Source of the DNA: JBGPLJ01 sp035644395
GTDB taxonomy: Bacteria; Pseudomonadota; Gammaproteobacteria; Steroidobacterales; Steroidobacteraceae
Length of the DNA stretch: 64,000 bases
Assembly: GCA_035644395.1 (NCBI GenBank)
Contig: DASQOR010000083.1
Location: 1-64,000 of the forward strand
Direction of reading: 5' to 3'
Below are positions 9,834 through 18,145 of this stretch, piece by piece. Under the pieces are notes generated by a model that saw only the letters and a program-made list of their open reading frames with translations, had not been told where the DNA came from and ran no database searches. The translations under genes and the position numbers were made by a program. Numbering within the stretch: position 1 is the first letter of the stretch; every line of letters starts with the position of its first letter.

Positions 9834-11048
9834 GTGTCCGTGAGTCTAACAGTTTCCAAGCGGGTCCAGCGGGTGAAGCCTTCACCCACGCTGGCGGTCA
9901 CCGCGCGCGCAGCGCGCCTGAAAGCCGAAGGCAAAGACATCATCGGGCTCGGCGCAGGCGAGCCGGATTTCGACACGCCCGCACACATCAAGCAGGCGGC
10001 GATCGATGCGATCAACTCGGGCTTCACGAAATACACGAACGTCGAGGGCATCAACGAACTGAAGGACGCGATTATCGCGAAGTTCAAGCGCGACAACGGC
10101 ATCGTCTACCAGCGCAACCAGGTTCTCGTCTCCGCCGGCGCCAAGCAGACGGTCTACAACCTCTGCGCCGCGGTGCTGGATGCGGGCGATGAAGTGGTCA
10201 TCCCCGCGCCCTACTGGGTGTCGTATCCGGACATGGTGATGCTCGCCGACGGCCTGCCCGTCATGCCTAGCGCGGACGCGAAGACCGGCTACAAGATCAG
10301 CGCCAAGCAGCTCGCGGCGGCGATCACGGCCAAGACGCGGCTCGTCATCTTCAACAGCCCCTGCAATCCGACCGGCGCCGCCTACACGAAGGCGGAGCTG
10401 CAGGCTTTTGGCGAAGTGTTGAAAGATCATCCGCGCGTGCTCATCGCGACGGATGACATGTACGAGCACATCTACTGGGGCGCGGAGCCCTTCTGCAGCC
10501 TGTTGACGGCCTGCCCGCAGCTTTACGGCCGGACCCTCACCATCAACGGCGCCTCGAAGGTCTATGCCATGACCGGCTGGCGAGTCGGCTATTGCGGCGG
10601 CCCGGTCGAAATCATCACGGCCATGGGCACGATCCAGGGCCAGTCGACCTCGAACGCCTGCAGCATCTCGCAGAAGGCGGTCACCGCTGCGCTGAACGGC
10701 GACCAGAGCTGCGTGACGGCGATGAACAAGGAATTTCGCAAGCGCCACGATTTCGTGGTCGCGGGCCTGAACTCGCTGCCGGGCATCAGCTGCCTCAAAG
10801 GCGCCGGCACGTTCTACGCCTTCGCCAATGTCGAGGGCGCCATGAAGGCGACCGGTTGCCGCGACGACAACGAGTTCTCGGAGTTCCTCCTGAATACGGC
10901 CGGCGTCGCGGTCGTTCCGGGATCCGGATTCGGCGCACCGGGCCACGTTCGCATCTCCTTCGCGACCAGCATGGCCGTGCTCGAAAGCGCGATAGATAGA
11001 ATGGCTAAGGCTTTGAACGGGAAGCGTCTTGCAGTCGGCAACGGCTGA
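9834..11048 (+). CDS. Pyridoxal-phosphate-dependent aspartate aminotransferase (class I)
   Basis: Converts L-aspartate and 2-oxoglutarate to oxaloacetate and glutamate; many members also accept prephenate or aromatic substrates. It is 404 aa. Class I fold-type markers are visible: SPCNPTG (about 175-181), the PLP-contacting aspartate in ATDDMY (about 207) and the Schiff-base lysine in INGASKVYAMTGWR (about K242). The start is GTG at 9834, with a second GTG two codons later. It is the family usually called aspC or aatA. It is divergent from uvrB. Confidence 0.9.
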   Translation: MSVSLTVSKRVQRVKPSPTLAVTARAARLKAEGKDIIGLGAGEPDFDTPAHIKQAAIDAINSGFTKYTNVEGINELKDAIIAKFKRDNGIVYQRNQVLVSAGAKQTVYNLCAAVLDAGDEVVIPAPYWVSYPDMVMLADGLPVMPSADAKTGYKISAKQLAAAITAKTRLVIFNSPCNPTGAAYTKAELQAFGEVLKDHPRVLIATDDMYEHIYWGAEPFCSLLTACPQLYGRTLTINGASKVYAMTGWRVGYCGGPVEIITAMGTIQGQSTSNACSISQKAVTAALNGDQSCVTAMNKEFRKRHDFVVAGLNSLPGISCLKGAGTFYAFANVEGAMKATGCRDDNEFSEFLLNTAGVAVVPGSGFGAPGHVRISFATSMAVLESAIDRMAKALNGKRLAVGNG

Positions 11049-11058
11049 CCGCCCGTCC

Positions 11059-11087
11059 TTGACACTCCCGCACCCTTCTCGGAGAAT
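11059..11087 (+). promoter_or_regulatory. Sigma-70 promoter for tRNA-Asn
   Basis: A perfect TTGACA (11059-11064) is followed by a 17-nt spacer and GAGAAT (11082-11087). A very GC-rich discriminator follows, then the tRNA begins 24 nt downstream. GC-rich discriminators are typical of stringently controlled stable-RNA promoters. Confidence 0.7.
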
Positions 11088-11111
11088 CGCGCGCCTTCGC
11101 GACTCGTCCAC

Positions 11112-11186
11112 TCCCCGGTAGCTCAGTGGTAGAGCGTCGGACTGTTAATCCGTTGGTCGTTCGTTCGAATCGAACCCGGGGAGCCA
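11112..11186 (+). tRNA. tRNA-Asn (anticodon GTT)
   Basis: A 75-nt cloverleaf with acceptor TCCCCGG/CCGGGGA, D-arm GCTCAGTGGTAGAGC, anticodon loop CTGTTAA (GTT), T-stem GTTCG/CGAAC, discriminator G and encoded CCA. It lies immediately before the long accessory region that begins with the sulfatase gene, so it is a possible integration point for that region. No second copy of its 3' end was noticed at the far side. Confidence 0.95.
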
Positions 11187-11198
11187 ATTCATGTCGCG

Positions 11199-12596
11199 TC
11201 AGTACCGATCCGAATACCAATCCTTGGCCGGGCCGCTGACGCTCTCCGGCGGATACGCCAGCATGGTCTTGTCCCACGCACCGTAGTCCGCCTTCATCCG
11301 TGCGAAACGTTCGGGATCGCGATCCTTGAGGTTTGCCCGCTCGCGCACGTCGGCCGCAAGGTCGAACAAATGCTCCCTGCCGGCGAGCTTCAGGTACTTC
11401 CAGTCACCATCTCGCAGCGCCGCCTGCTCATTGGCCTTGTAGCGCCAGTAAATTCTGCGCGGACGAGCGGTTGCTTCGCCGAGCCAGACTGCCAGCAGAT
11501 TCTCGCCGTCCGGGGGAAATGCAGGATCCGGTGTTGTGTCCGCCGCTGCCAGTAGTGTCGGCAGGAAATCCATCGAGATCATCACCTGCTCCGAGCGGCC
11601 GCCGGCGCGAACGCGCTTCGGCCAGCGCACGATGAGCGGGACGCGGATGCCGCCTTCGAGCAGTTCGCTCTTCAGGCCGACGAAAGGCCAGGTGTCCGAG
11701 AAGCGCTCGCCGCCGTTGTCGCTCGTGAACACGACGATCGAATTCTCCTCGACCCCGCGCTTGCGCAGCGCTTCGAGCACGCGGCCGATGTTGGCGTCCA
11801 GGCTTCGCACCATCGCGGCATAGGTCGCGAGATTTCCGCCATCGAGGTGGCGCAGGTCCGTGAGCTTGCGCGACACGTCCTCATCGCCCGGGCCTTCCCA
11901 CGGCCAGTGCGGCGCGTTGAAATGCAGGCTCATGAAGAATGGCGCCGAGCTTGGCGTCTCGATCTGGCGGATCGCTTCGTCCGCCAGCAAGTTCGTGAGA
12001 TAGCCGTGCCGCTCGATCGGCGTCGTATTCGCGTACAACCCGTCGTTCGGCGTCTTGCCGGAGGGATCGACGAGGTGCGAAAAATAGTCGGCGCCACCAC
12101 CGGCGATCCCGAAGAACGAGTCATAGCCGTACTTCGTCGGTCCGGCATCGACGACCGAGCCGACGTGCCACTTGCCGATGAGCGATGTGCGGTAGCCCGC
12201 ACGCCTCAGCAGCGACGGCAGCGTCGGATGACCGGGCGGCAGTCCCGCGTGCTCGAGGTCGCGCACCGGTTCCTCGAGACCGACCGGCAGGCGGTACTGG
12301 TACCGCCCGGTAACCAGCGCAGTACGCGTCGCCGAGCACACGCTGGAGTTCGCATAGCCCTGGGTGAACTGCAGTCCCTGCGCCGCAAGGCCATCGAGCG
12401 TCGGCGTCGTGAAATCGGTGCGGCCGTAGCAGCTCAGGTCTGCATACCCCAGGTCGTCCGCCAGGATGAAGAGGATGTTCGGTGCGGAGTTCACGCCAGC
12501 GGGCGAACTGGCGATTGCGCGACCCAGCGCAAGCGCGATGCCGGCGGCGCCGGCGCCGGCCAGAAAGCTGCGCCGGCCGATTGCTTCTTGCTTCAT
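11199..12596 (-). CDS. Tat-exported sulfatase (arylsulfatase family)
   Basis: Hydrolyses sulfate esters in the periplasm. The 465-aa protein starts with a twin-arginine signal (GRRSFLAG, about residues 7-14, then a hydrophobic stretch). Metal-binding aspartates are in ILADDLGY (about 47-48). The formylglycine motif is CSATR at about residues 87-91, where Cys87 must be converted to formylglycine. ALVTGRYQ follows. The C-terminal half carries the usual PFFMSLHFNAPHWP region. No formylglycine-generating enzyme gene is in the window. The substrate is unknown. It is divergent from the small-gene/PNPOx pair. Confidence 0.92.
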   Translation of the reverse strand: MKQEAIGRRSFLAGAGAAGIALALGRAIASSPAGVNSAPNILFILADDLGYADLSCYGRTDFTTPTLDGLAAQGLQFTQGYANSSVCSATRTALVTGRYQYRLPVGLEEPVRDLEHAGLPPGHPTLPSLLRRAGYRTSLIGKWHVGSVVDAGPTKYGYDSFFGIAGGGADYFSHLVDPSGKTPNDGLYANTTPIERHGYLTNLLADEAIRQIETPSSAPFFMSLHFNAPHWPWEGPGDEDVSRKLTDLRHLDGGNLATYAAMVRSLDANIGRVLEALRKRGVEENSIVVFTSDNGGERFSDTWPFVGLKSELLEGGIRVPLIVRWPKRVRAGGRSEQVMISMDFLPTLLAAADTTPDPAFPPDGENLLAVWLGEATARPRRIYWRYKANEQAALRDGDWKYLKLAGREHLFDLAADVRERANLKDRDPERFARMKADYGAWDKTMLAYPPESVSGPAKDWYSDRY

Positions 12597-12743
12597 GGGG
12601 TTATTCTTGTTCCTTGAAGTATTTTAGGCGAATCCGGTGCCGTCACTGAAGTTCGCGTCCGACAACCGGCGTGCGTATCCGCCTACAGCGCCCGTTCCGC
12701 AGGTTCAGAACAATCCCGCACACGCTCGCTACGGCGGTGATGC

Positions 12744-12986
12744 ATGTTTTGCGGACTCCGGGGATTGCAGCGCGACACGAATTACACGGTACTCCCGTTG
12801 CGCCGGGGCCTCTGGGCCGTTACCGGCCACCACCTGCGCTCTCCCCTCGTTTTTCCCGATCCTGCCGCCGCATTTGAATGCGCTTGCGACCTCGCAATCG
12901 CCGGCCGCGTCGAGGTGCGCGACAGGCATGGTGCGCTCCTCACTCTCATGGAAATTGAACCCGAGGTGCCGTATGGACGCGATTGA
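12744..12986 (+). CDS. Small hypothetical protein (DUF2188-like)
   Basis: An 80-aa product with a compact alpha/beta look: RRGLWAVTGHHLRSP, then FPDPAAAFECACDLA, then GRVEVRDRHGALL. That order of tryptophan strand, alanine-rich helix and VEV-D-G strand resembles small DUF2188-type proteins, but the match is by eye. The gene's last 14 nt overlap the start of the PNPOx-like gene, suggesting coupling. No signal peptide or membrane segment is seen. Confidence 0.6.
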   Translation: MFCGLRGLQRDTNYTVLPLRRGLWAVTGHHLRSPLVFPDPAAAFECACDLAIAGRVEVRDRHGALLTLMEIEPEVPYGRD

Positions 12987-13521
12987 CGATGCCGATGCCG
13001 CGCAGAGGCTCATAGAAATCGTCCGCGGCTTCGAGACCGCCATGCTGGTTGCGGCGGACGACGATGACCTCACCCGCGCGCGACCCATGATGATCGTCAA
13101 TCGGCGCTCGGCCCCGTTGCCGCCTCACCGAATGGTCTTCCTCACCCATCGACGCAACCCGCTGCTCGCGAATCTCGACGATGACCCGTATGTGTGCGTC
13201 ACGCTGCAGGATCGAACCCGCTACGTATGTCTCGCCGGCCGGGCGACCGTCGACGACGATTCGCTCAGGATATTCTCGCTCTGGTCCCGCGAGTGGGATC
13301 CGTGGTTTCCGGGCGGCGCAAGCGACATCAATGCCGTGCTCATCGACTGCCGGATGAGCTTCGCGGAGCTCTGGGATCCGACGGGCGCACCGTCGCAGCG
13401 CTTCGCGCTGCATTCGGGAAAGATCCTGCCGCTGCATCCCACCGTCGACGCCGCCGCGATCGGTCATCGTCCCGCGCTGCTCACGGACGTATTGACTCCC
13501 CTGCAGGCATCGGCCCTGTAG
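12973..13521 (+). CDS. Pyridoxamine 5'-phosphate oxidase-like flavin-binding protein (general stress protein 26 type)
   Basis: A 182-aa split-barrel protein. The motifs fit COG3871-type stress proteins: RPMMI in the first strands, VFLTHRRNPLLANL, VCVTLQD, and the WDPWFPGG...DINAVLIDC...AELWDPTG stretch. Such proteins bind FMN, F420 or haem; the substrate is not predictable. The ATG at 12973 was chosen because upstream in-frame sequence looks non-coding and overlaps the small gene in another frame. Confidence 0.8.
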   Translation: MDAIDDADAAQRLIEIVRGFETAMLVAADDDDLTRARPMMIVNRRSAPLPPHRMVFLTHRRNPLLANLDDDPYVCVTLQDRTRYVCLAGRATVDDDSLRIFSLWSREWDPWFPGGASDINAVLIDCRMSFAELWDPTGAPSQRFALHSGKILPLHPTVDAAAIGHRPALLTDVLTPLQASAL

Positions 13522-13532
13522 GCACGTTCACG

Positions 13533-14666
13533 TCACGGGCCGTTGACGTAAGGGCCGATCCGCTCGCTCACGTAGCGCCGGATGTCGAGGTTCCAGTCCT
13601 CCATCGGTGACAGGAGGCCCGCTTGGTGCACCCGGGCCGAGATGCCCGCCTGCACATTTGCGCAGATGTTCCAGTCCTGCCGGTTCACCAGGTGCCAGAA
13701 GTCGACGACATCGGACGCATCGAAGTCCGCCTTCGCGAGCTCGTGCGGTTCGAAAAGAAAATGGCAGGTGATCACGGTCCGCATCGGGCCGGCCGGCTCG
13801 AGCACGAATGCCGCGACATGTTCGCGGGCGACACTCAGGAAGAGATTCGGATACACGAGTTCGCCCTTGTGGCGTACCTGCTCGTCGGCGTTGAGCCCCG
13901 GAAAAGAGCGTCGAGTCGAAGTCCCGCTCGCCGTGAAGGTGTCGGCGCCCGGCCGATGCGGGACACCCCGTTCCCAGTCGAGGCTCGCGCCGCCATTCTC
14001 GCGAAACGCGGGCACGACGCGACAGAGCTCCGGATGCACCGGGCCGCAGTGATAGCACTCGTTGTAGTTCTCGCAGAGGATCTTCCAGTTCGCATCGACC
14101 TCGTAGCGGATCGATTTCGCCGTGCGCAGCTCCGCGAGCGGATAGCGCACGAATCGCCCCCGGACGCCCGCGATGTGCCCGTCGAACGGCTGCGCATCGG
14201 CCGGCGACAGGTGGACGAAGATGAAGCCGCCCCAGCAGCCGACGCCCACGTCATACAGCCGGATCGTGCCGGGGTCGAAGCCCTGCTCCTCGCTCATGAA
14301 CGGCGCGCGCAAGAGGCGCCCGTCGAGATCGTAGGTCCACGCGTGGTAGGGACAGAGAATGAGTCCACCGGGCATCACGCCGCCGCGCACGGGCAGGTCA
14401 CCGGCCGCGGCCACTCGCCCGGTGGCGCATAACCTGGAACCGCGGTGCCGGCAGACGTTGTAGAAGGCCCGCACCGCCCCCTGCATGTTGCGCACGATGA
14501 GAATGCTCTGCCCGAGCACATCGATCACGCGGTGGTCGCCCGGCCGCGGCAGCTCCTCATCGCGGGCGACGCACAGCCATTCCCTGAAAAAGATGTGCTC
14601 GCGCTCGAGGTCGAAGATGTCCGCGCGCCGATACCACGACGAAGGCAGGGTCGGCTCAAGTTTCAT
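13533..14666 (-). CDS. Rieske non-haem iron oxygenase, alpha subunit (first copy)
   Basis: Ring-hydroxylating or N-demethylating oxygenase, 377 aa. The Rieske cluster ligands are CRHRG (Cys72, His74) and CPYHAW (Cys105, His108). The catalytic iron site is ENYNECYHCGPVH (His206, His211) with a distal Asp in RQDW (about 331). The residue that bridges the two centres is Glu203 rather than Asp. Glu is also used by carnitine (CntA) and glycine-betaine (GbcA-like) demethylases, so a quaternary-amine substrate is more likely than an aromatic one. No reductase gene is adjacent. It is divergent from the S9 peptidase gene. Confidence 0.88.
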   Translation of the reverse strand: MKLEPTLPSSWYRRADIFDLEREHIFFREWLCVARDEELPRPGDHRVIDVLGQSILIVRNMQGAVRAFYNVCRHRGSRLCATGRVAAAGDLPVRGGVMPGGLILCPYHAWTYDLDGRLLRAPFMSEEQGFDPGTIRLYDVGVGCWGGFIFVHLSPADAQPFDGHIAGVRGRFVRYPLAELRTAKSIRYEVDANWKILCENYNECYHCGPVHPELCRVVPAFRENGGASLDWERGVPHRPGADTFTASGTSTRRSFPGLNADEQVRHKGELVYPNLFLSVAREHVAAFVLEPAGPMRTVITCHFLFEPHELAKADFDASDVVDFWHLVNRQDWNICANVQAGISARVHQAGLLSPMEDWNLDIRRYVSERIGPYVNGP

Positions 14667-14733
14667 GGCAAGAGCATAGTCACCGCGAGGCTCGAAAGCG
14701 ATCCACGAGCGATGCTAAGGTGCCGGCCTCGCC

Positions 14734-16725
14734 ATGCGAACACGAATCCTCATCTGGGCCGCCTGCCTCGTTCCCTTCGGTGTTCTCGCCCGGCCACTCA
14801 CGCCCGACGACGTCTATCGCTGGATCGACGTCACCGAACCGCGAATCTCGCCCGACGGCAACTGGATTGCCTACACGCTCAGCGTCCCGAATCGGGCGAC
14901 CGACAGCGATGGCAGCGAGATCTGGCTCGTCAGCTGGGACGGCAAACAGAACCGCCGGCTGACGCCACCGGCTGCTTTTGCGCGCGACGCGCGGTGGAGT
15001 CCGGACGGTCGCCTCATCGGCTACCTCGGCACCGCGGCGTCCGAATCCGGCGACGAGCAGATCTGGGTCGCCAAGCGCGACGGCGGCGCGCCGCAGCGGG
15101 TCACTCGTTTCGAAGGAAGCATCTCGGAGTTCGGCTGGTCGCCGGACGGCAAGCGCCTGGTATTTTCCGCCCGGCCCTCTTCCGGCGCCAAGGATGCCGA
15201 CAAGCCGGCGCCGATCGTCATCGATCGGCTGCAATTTCAGCTCGACAACGAGGGCTACCTCACGGGTGAACGCTCTCATCTCTATGTCATCGATGCAGCG
15301 GGTGGCGCAGTCACCCAGCTCACGAACGGCTCAGCGGATGACATCCAGCCCGCCTGGTCGCCCGCCGGCTCGGAGATTGTCTTCCTCTCAAAAGCGGGTC
15401 CCGAGCCCGATGCGCACGACAACTGGGATCTCTATCGGATCGAGCCGCAGGCACGGAGCAAGCCGCGGCAGCTGACCCGCACGCCCGAAATGGAAAATGA
15501 CCCCGTGTGGGGCCGGGGATTCGGTCCGCCCCGGTTCAGTGCGGACGGCAAGCGCCTGGCGTACGTGCGGCTCGGCAAGCCCGAGGATTCGTGGTTCAGC
15601 ATCACCGCGGTCGCGGCCAGCGGTGTCGACGGCTCGGCGGCGATCTTGCCCACGACCGCGCTCGATCGGCTGACCCTGAATCCCCATTGGTCGGCCGACG
15701 CCCGCTCGATCTACTTCATGCTGGAAGACGATCGGAGCGTCGAGCTCGCGCGCGTGCGCCTCGATGGTGGACGGGTCGAACGGCTCACGGCGCCCGACCG
15801 TGTGGTCGCAGATTTCGACGTGAGTGCCAGCGGCAGGATCGCTGTCTTGTGCGGCACCTCGGATCGGCCGAGCGAGCTCATGGCCTTCGAGTCCGGGAAG
15901 CTCCGTCCGCTGACGCATCACAATGAGTCGTGGCTCGGTGAAGTCGCCTTCGCGCGCTCCCGCAACGTCGAATTCAAGTCGCATGACGGCACGCCGGTTC
16001 ACGGGCTCCTGATGATACCGGCCGGAGGTCGGCCGCCAGCCGGCTGGCCAACGATCGTCCGTGTCGACGGCGGTCCGGCCTATCAGTGGCAGCACGAGTT
16101 CGATCTGGAATGGCAGCTGCTGGTCGCGCACGGTTACGCCGTCATCGGACCGAATCCGCGTGGCAGCTCGGGACGGGGATACGCCTACCAGCGCGCCATC
16201 CTCGGGAACTGGGGTTTTGTCGACGCCCCCGACATCCTGGCAGCAGCCGACTTCGCCGTCGCCCAGGGCATCGCCGACCGCGAGCGACTCGGCATCGGCG
16301 GATGGAGCTACGGGGCGCAACTCACGAACTTCGTCATCGCGAGCGATTCCCGCTTCAAGGCGGCGACCAGCGGCGCCGGTATTTCCAACATGCTCGCGGG
16401 CTACGGCGTCGATCAGTACGTACGCGAATGGGAGAATGAGCTCGGCCTGCCGTGGATGAACACCGACACCTGGTTGCGGCTCTCCCACGCGTTCCTGCAT
16501 GCCGATCGCATCCGCACGCCGACTCTTTTTCTCAGCGGGTCGGAAGATTCCAATGTGCCGCTCGTCGGCTCGAAGCAGATGTACCAGGCCCTGCGGCGCC
16601 TGGGCGTCGCGACCGAACTCGTGATCTATCCCGGCGAGTATCATGGCCTCGCGCGGCCGAGCTTTCGCGTCGATCGGGCGCAGCGCTACGACGCTTGGTA
16701 CGACCGATTCCTGCGGGCGAACTGA
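14734..16725 (+). CDS. Secreted S9-family peptidase (prolyl oligopeptidase/dipeptidyl aminopeptidase type)
   Basis: A 663-aa serine peptidase. The signal peptide (MRTRILIWAACLVPFGVLA) predicts export. Residues about 30-390 form a TolB/WD-like beta-propeller with several W-S-P-D-G repeats that gate access. The C-terminal alpha/beta-hydrolase domain has the nucleophile in GGWSYGAQ, the aspartate in GSEDSNVP and the histidine in GEYHGL. It probably trims short peptides in the periplasm. Only 7 nt separate its stop from the next aminotransferase gene. Confidence 0.92.
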   Translation: MRTRILIWAACLVPFGVLARPLTPDDVYRWIDVTEPRISPDGNWIAYTLSVPNRATDSDGSEIWLVSWDGKQNRRLTPPAAFARDARWSPDGRLIGYLGTAASESGDEQIWVAKRDGGAPQRVTRFEGSISEFGWSPDGKRLVFSARPSSGAKDADKPAPIVIDRLQFQLDNEGYLTGERSHLYVIDAAGGAVTQLTNGSADDIQPAWSPAGSEIVFLSKAGPEPDAHDNWDLYRIEPQARSKPRQLTRTPEMENDPVWGRGFGPPRFSADGKRLAYVRLGKPEDSWFSITAVAASGVDGSAAILPTTALDRLTLNPHWSADARSIYFMLEDDRSVELARVRLDGGRVERLTAPDRVVADFDVSASGRIAVLCGTSDRPSELMAFESGKLRPLTHHNESWLGEVAFARSRNVEFKSHDGTPVHGLLMIPAGGRPPAGWPTIVRVDGGPAYQWQHEFDLEWQLLVAHGYAVIGPNPRGSSGRGYAYQRAILGNWGFVDAPDILAAADFAVAQGIADRERLGIGGWSYGAQLTNFVIASDSRFKAATSGAGISNMLAGYGVDQYVREWENELGLPWMNTDTWLRLSHAFLHADRIRTPTLFLSGSEDSNVPLVGSKQMYQALRRLGVATELVIYPGEYHGLARPSFRVDRAQRYDAWYDRFLRAN

Positions 16726-16732
16726 CCAGCCG

Positions 16733-18064
16733 ATGACTCAGGGCATGCAAAGCTTCTGGAGCAAACCGGGTGCACCGGCGCTCGAGCGCGTGAGCCACGC
16801 GAAGGGGCTGCACGTCTGGGATACGGCCGGACGCCGCTACCTCGATGTGACCTCGGGCCCCGTCGCCGTGAATATTGGCCACGGCAATGAGCACGTGCTC
16901 CGTGCGATGCGGGAACAGGCCGACCGCATCTCATTCGCGTATCCGAGCGCGTTCGAGAGCGAAAGCAACGTGCGTCTCACGCAGAAGCTCACGGCGCAGG
17001 CGGGACTCGGGCTCGACCATGCGTTCTTCGTCTCGAGCGGCTCTGAAGCCGTGGAGAAGTGCCTCCAATTCGCGCGCCGTTACGCGGCAGCGAGCGGCGC
17101 AGGCAAGCGCCGCAAGGTCATCAGTCGCGACCCCTGCTACCACGGCAGCACGCGCGCGACGGCGGCGTTGTCCGCCGATCCGGGTTACGCGGTGCTCCTC
17201 GAGGAGCGCGACGCGCCAGTGCTCGTGCCCGCGCCGTTCAGCTATCGCCCGCCGACCGGTTTCGATGGTACGCAATATGCGTCGCACTGCGCCGAGGCCC
17301 TGCGCCAGAAGATTCTCGCCGAAGGGCCGGAGAGCGTGCTCGCCTTCATCATCGAGCCCGTCATGGGTTTTTGCGGCGGCGCCGATTACGCGCCGGCGAG
17401 CTACTACCGGCGCGTGCGCGAGATCTGCGATGAATTCGGCATACTCCTTATCTATGACGAGACGATCAGCGGCGCCGGCCGCACGGGCCGCTTTCTCGCC
17501 GCCCACTGGTGGGAGGGCGCCCGCCCCGACCTCGTCACGCTCGCGAAGGGACTGGGCGGCGGCTATTTCCCGCTCGCCGCCTTCATGGCCCCGCAACGCA
17601 TGGTCGACGCCGTCGTCGGCGCCGGCGGATTTCACATCGGGCACACGCACAAGGCGCAGCCGCTCGCCTGTGCCGTCGGGCTTGCGGTGCTCGAGGTCAC
17701 GGAAGGCGAGCATCTCATCCAGCGCGCGCACGACACCGGCCAATACCTGCGCGAGCGCCTCACCGAAGTACAACGGGCAAACGATCTGATCGGCGACGTC
17801 CGCGGGCTGGGGCTGCTGAACGCGGTTGAAATCGTCGCCGATCCCGCGACCAGGGCGATGTTGCCGAGAGAGCTGGACGTGGCCGGACGGCTGCAGGCCA
17901 TCGCGCGCTCGAAGGGGCTTCTCATTTATGGCCGGCGCACGCACGGCGGCAAGTTCGGCGACTGGCTGATGGTCACTCCGCCTCTCATCGCGACGCGCGC
18001 CGATATCGACGAGATTGTCGACGGAATCGCGGCAACGCTACGCGACTACCGCCGCGAACTCTGA
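16733..18064 (+). CDS. Class III aminotransferase (PLP-dependent)
   Basis: A 443-aa fold-type I omega-aminotransferase. PLP contacts are visible: SSGSEAVE (about 101-108), YHGST (about 136-140), Asp242 in YDETISGAGRTG and the Schiff-base Lys272 in LAKGLGGGYFP. The sequence falls in the broad group with beta-alanine, taurine and aminobutyrate:pyruvate enzymes; exact specificity cannot be read. The ATG at 16733 is preferred over an upstream in-frame ATG inside the peptidase gene. The stop codon lies inside the 26-nt arm of the palindromic repeat. Confidence 0.9.
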   Translation: MTQGMQSFWSKPGAPALERVSHAKGLHVWDTAGRRYLDVTSGPVAVNIGHGNEHVLRAMREQADRISFAYPSAFESESNVRLTQKLTAQAGLGLDHAFFVSSGSEAVEKCLQFARRYAAASGAGKRRKVISRDPCYHGSTRATAALSADPGYAVLLEERDAPVLVPAPFSYRPPTGFDGTQYASHCAEALRQKILAEGPESVLAFIIEPVMGFCGGADYAPASYYRRVREICDEFGILLIYDETISGAGRTGRFLAAHWWEGARPDLVTLAKGLGGGYFPLAAFMAPQRMVDAVVGAGGFHIGHTHKAQPLACAVGLAVLEVTEGEHLIQRAHDTGQYLRERLTEVQRANDLIGDVRGLGLLNAVEIVADPATRAMLPRELDVAGRLQAIARSKGLLIYGRRTHGGKFGDWLMVTPPLIATRADIDEIVDGIAATLRDYRREL

Positions 18065-18145
18065 AAAAGGGGACAGATTTATTTTCTCGTGTTTCTGGCT
18101 CCTCGCACCAGAAAGTCCTGAAAATAAATCTGTCCCCTTTTTCAG
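18061..18145. repeat. GGGGACAGATTT-type palindrome, copy 2; likely bidirectional terminator
   Basis: Two 26-nt arms (18061-18086 and 18120-18145) are perfectly inverted copies. A nested stem TTTCTGG/CCAGAAA (18092-18098 with 18108-18114) lies in the loop. Each arm has AAAAAGGGG outside, giving a strong hairpin followed by a U5 run in both directions. It fills the space between two convergent genes and contributes both TGA stop codons (18062-18064 plus; 18142-18144 minus). Confidence 0.92.
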
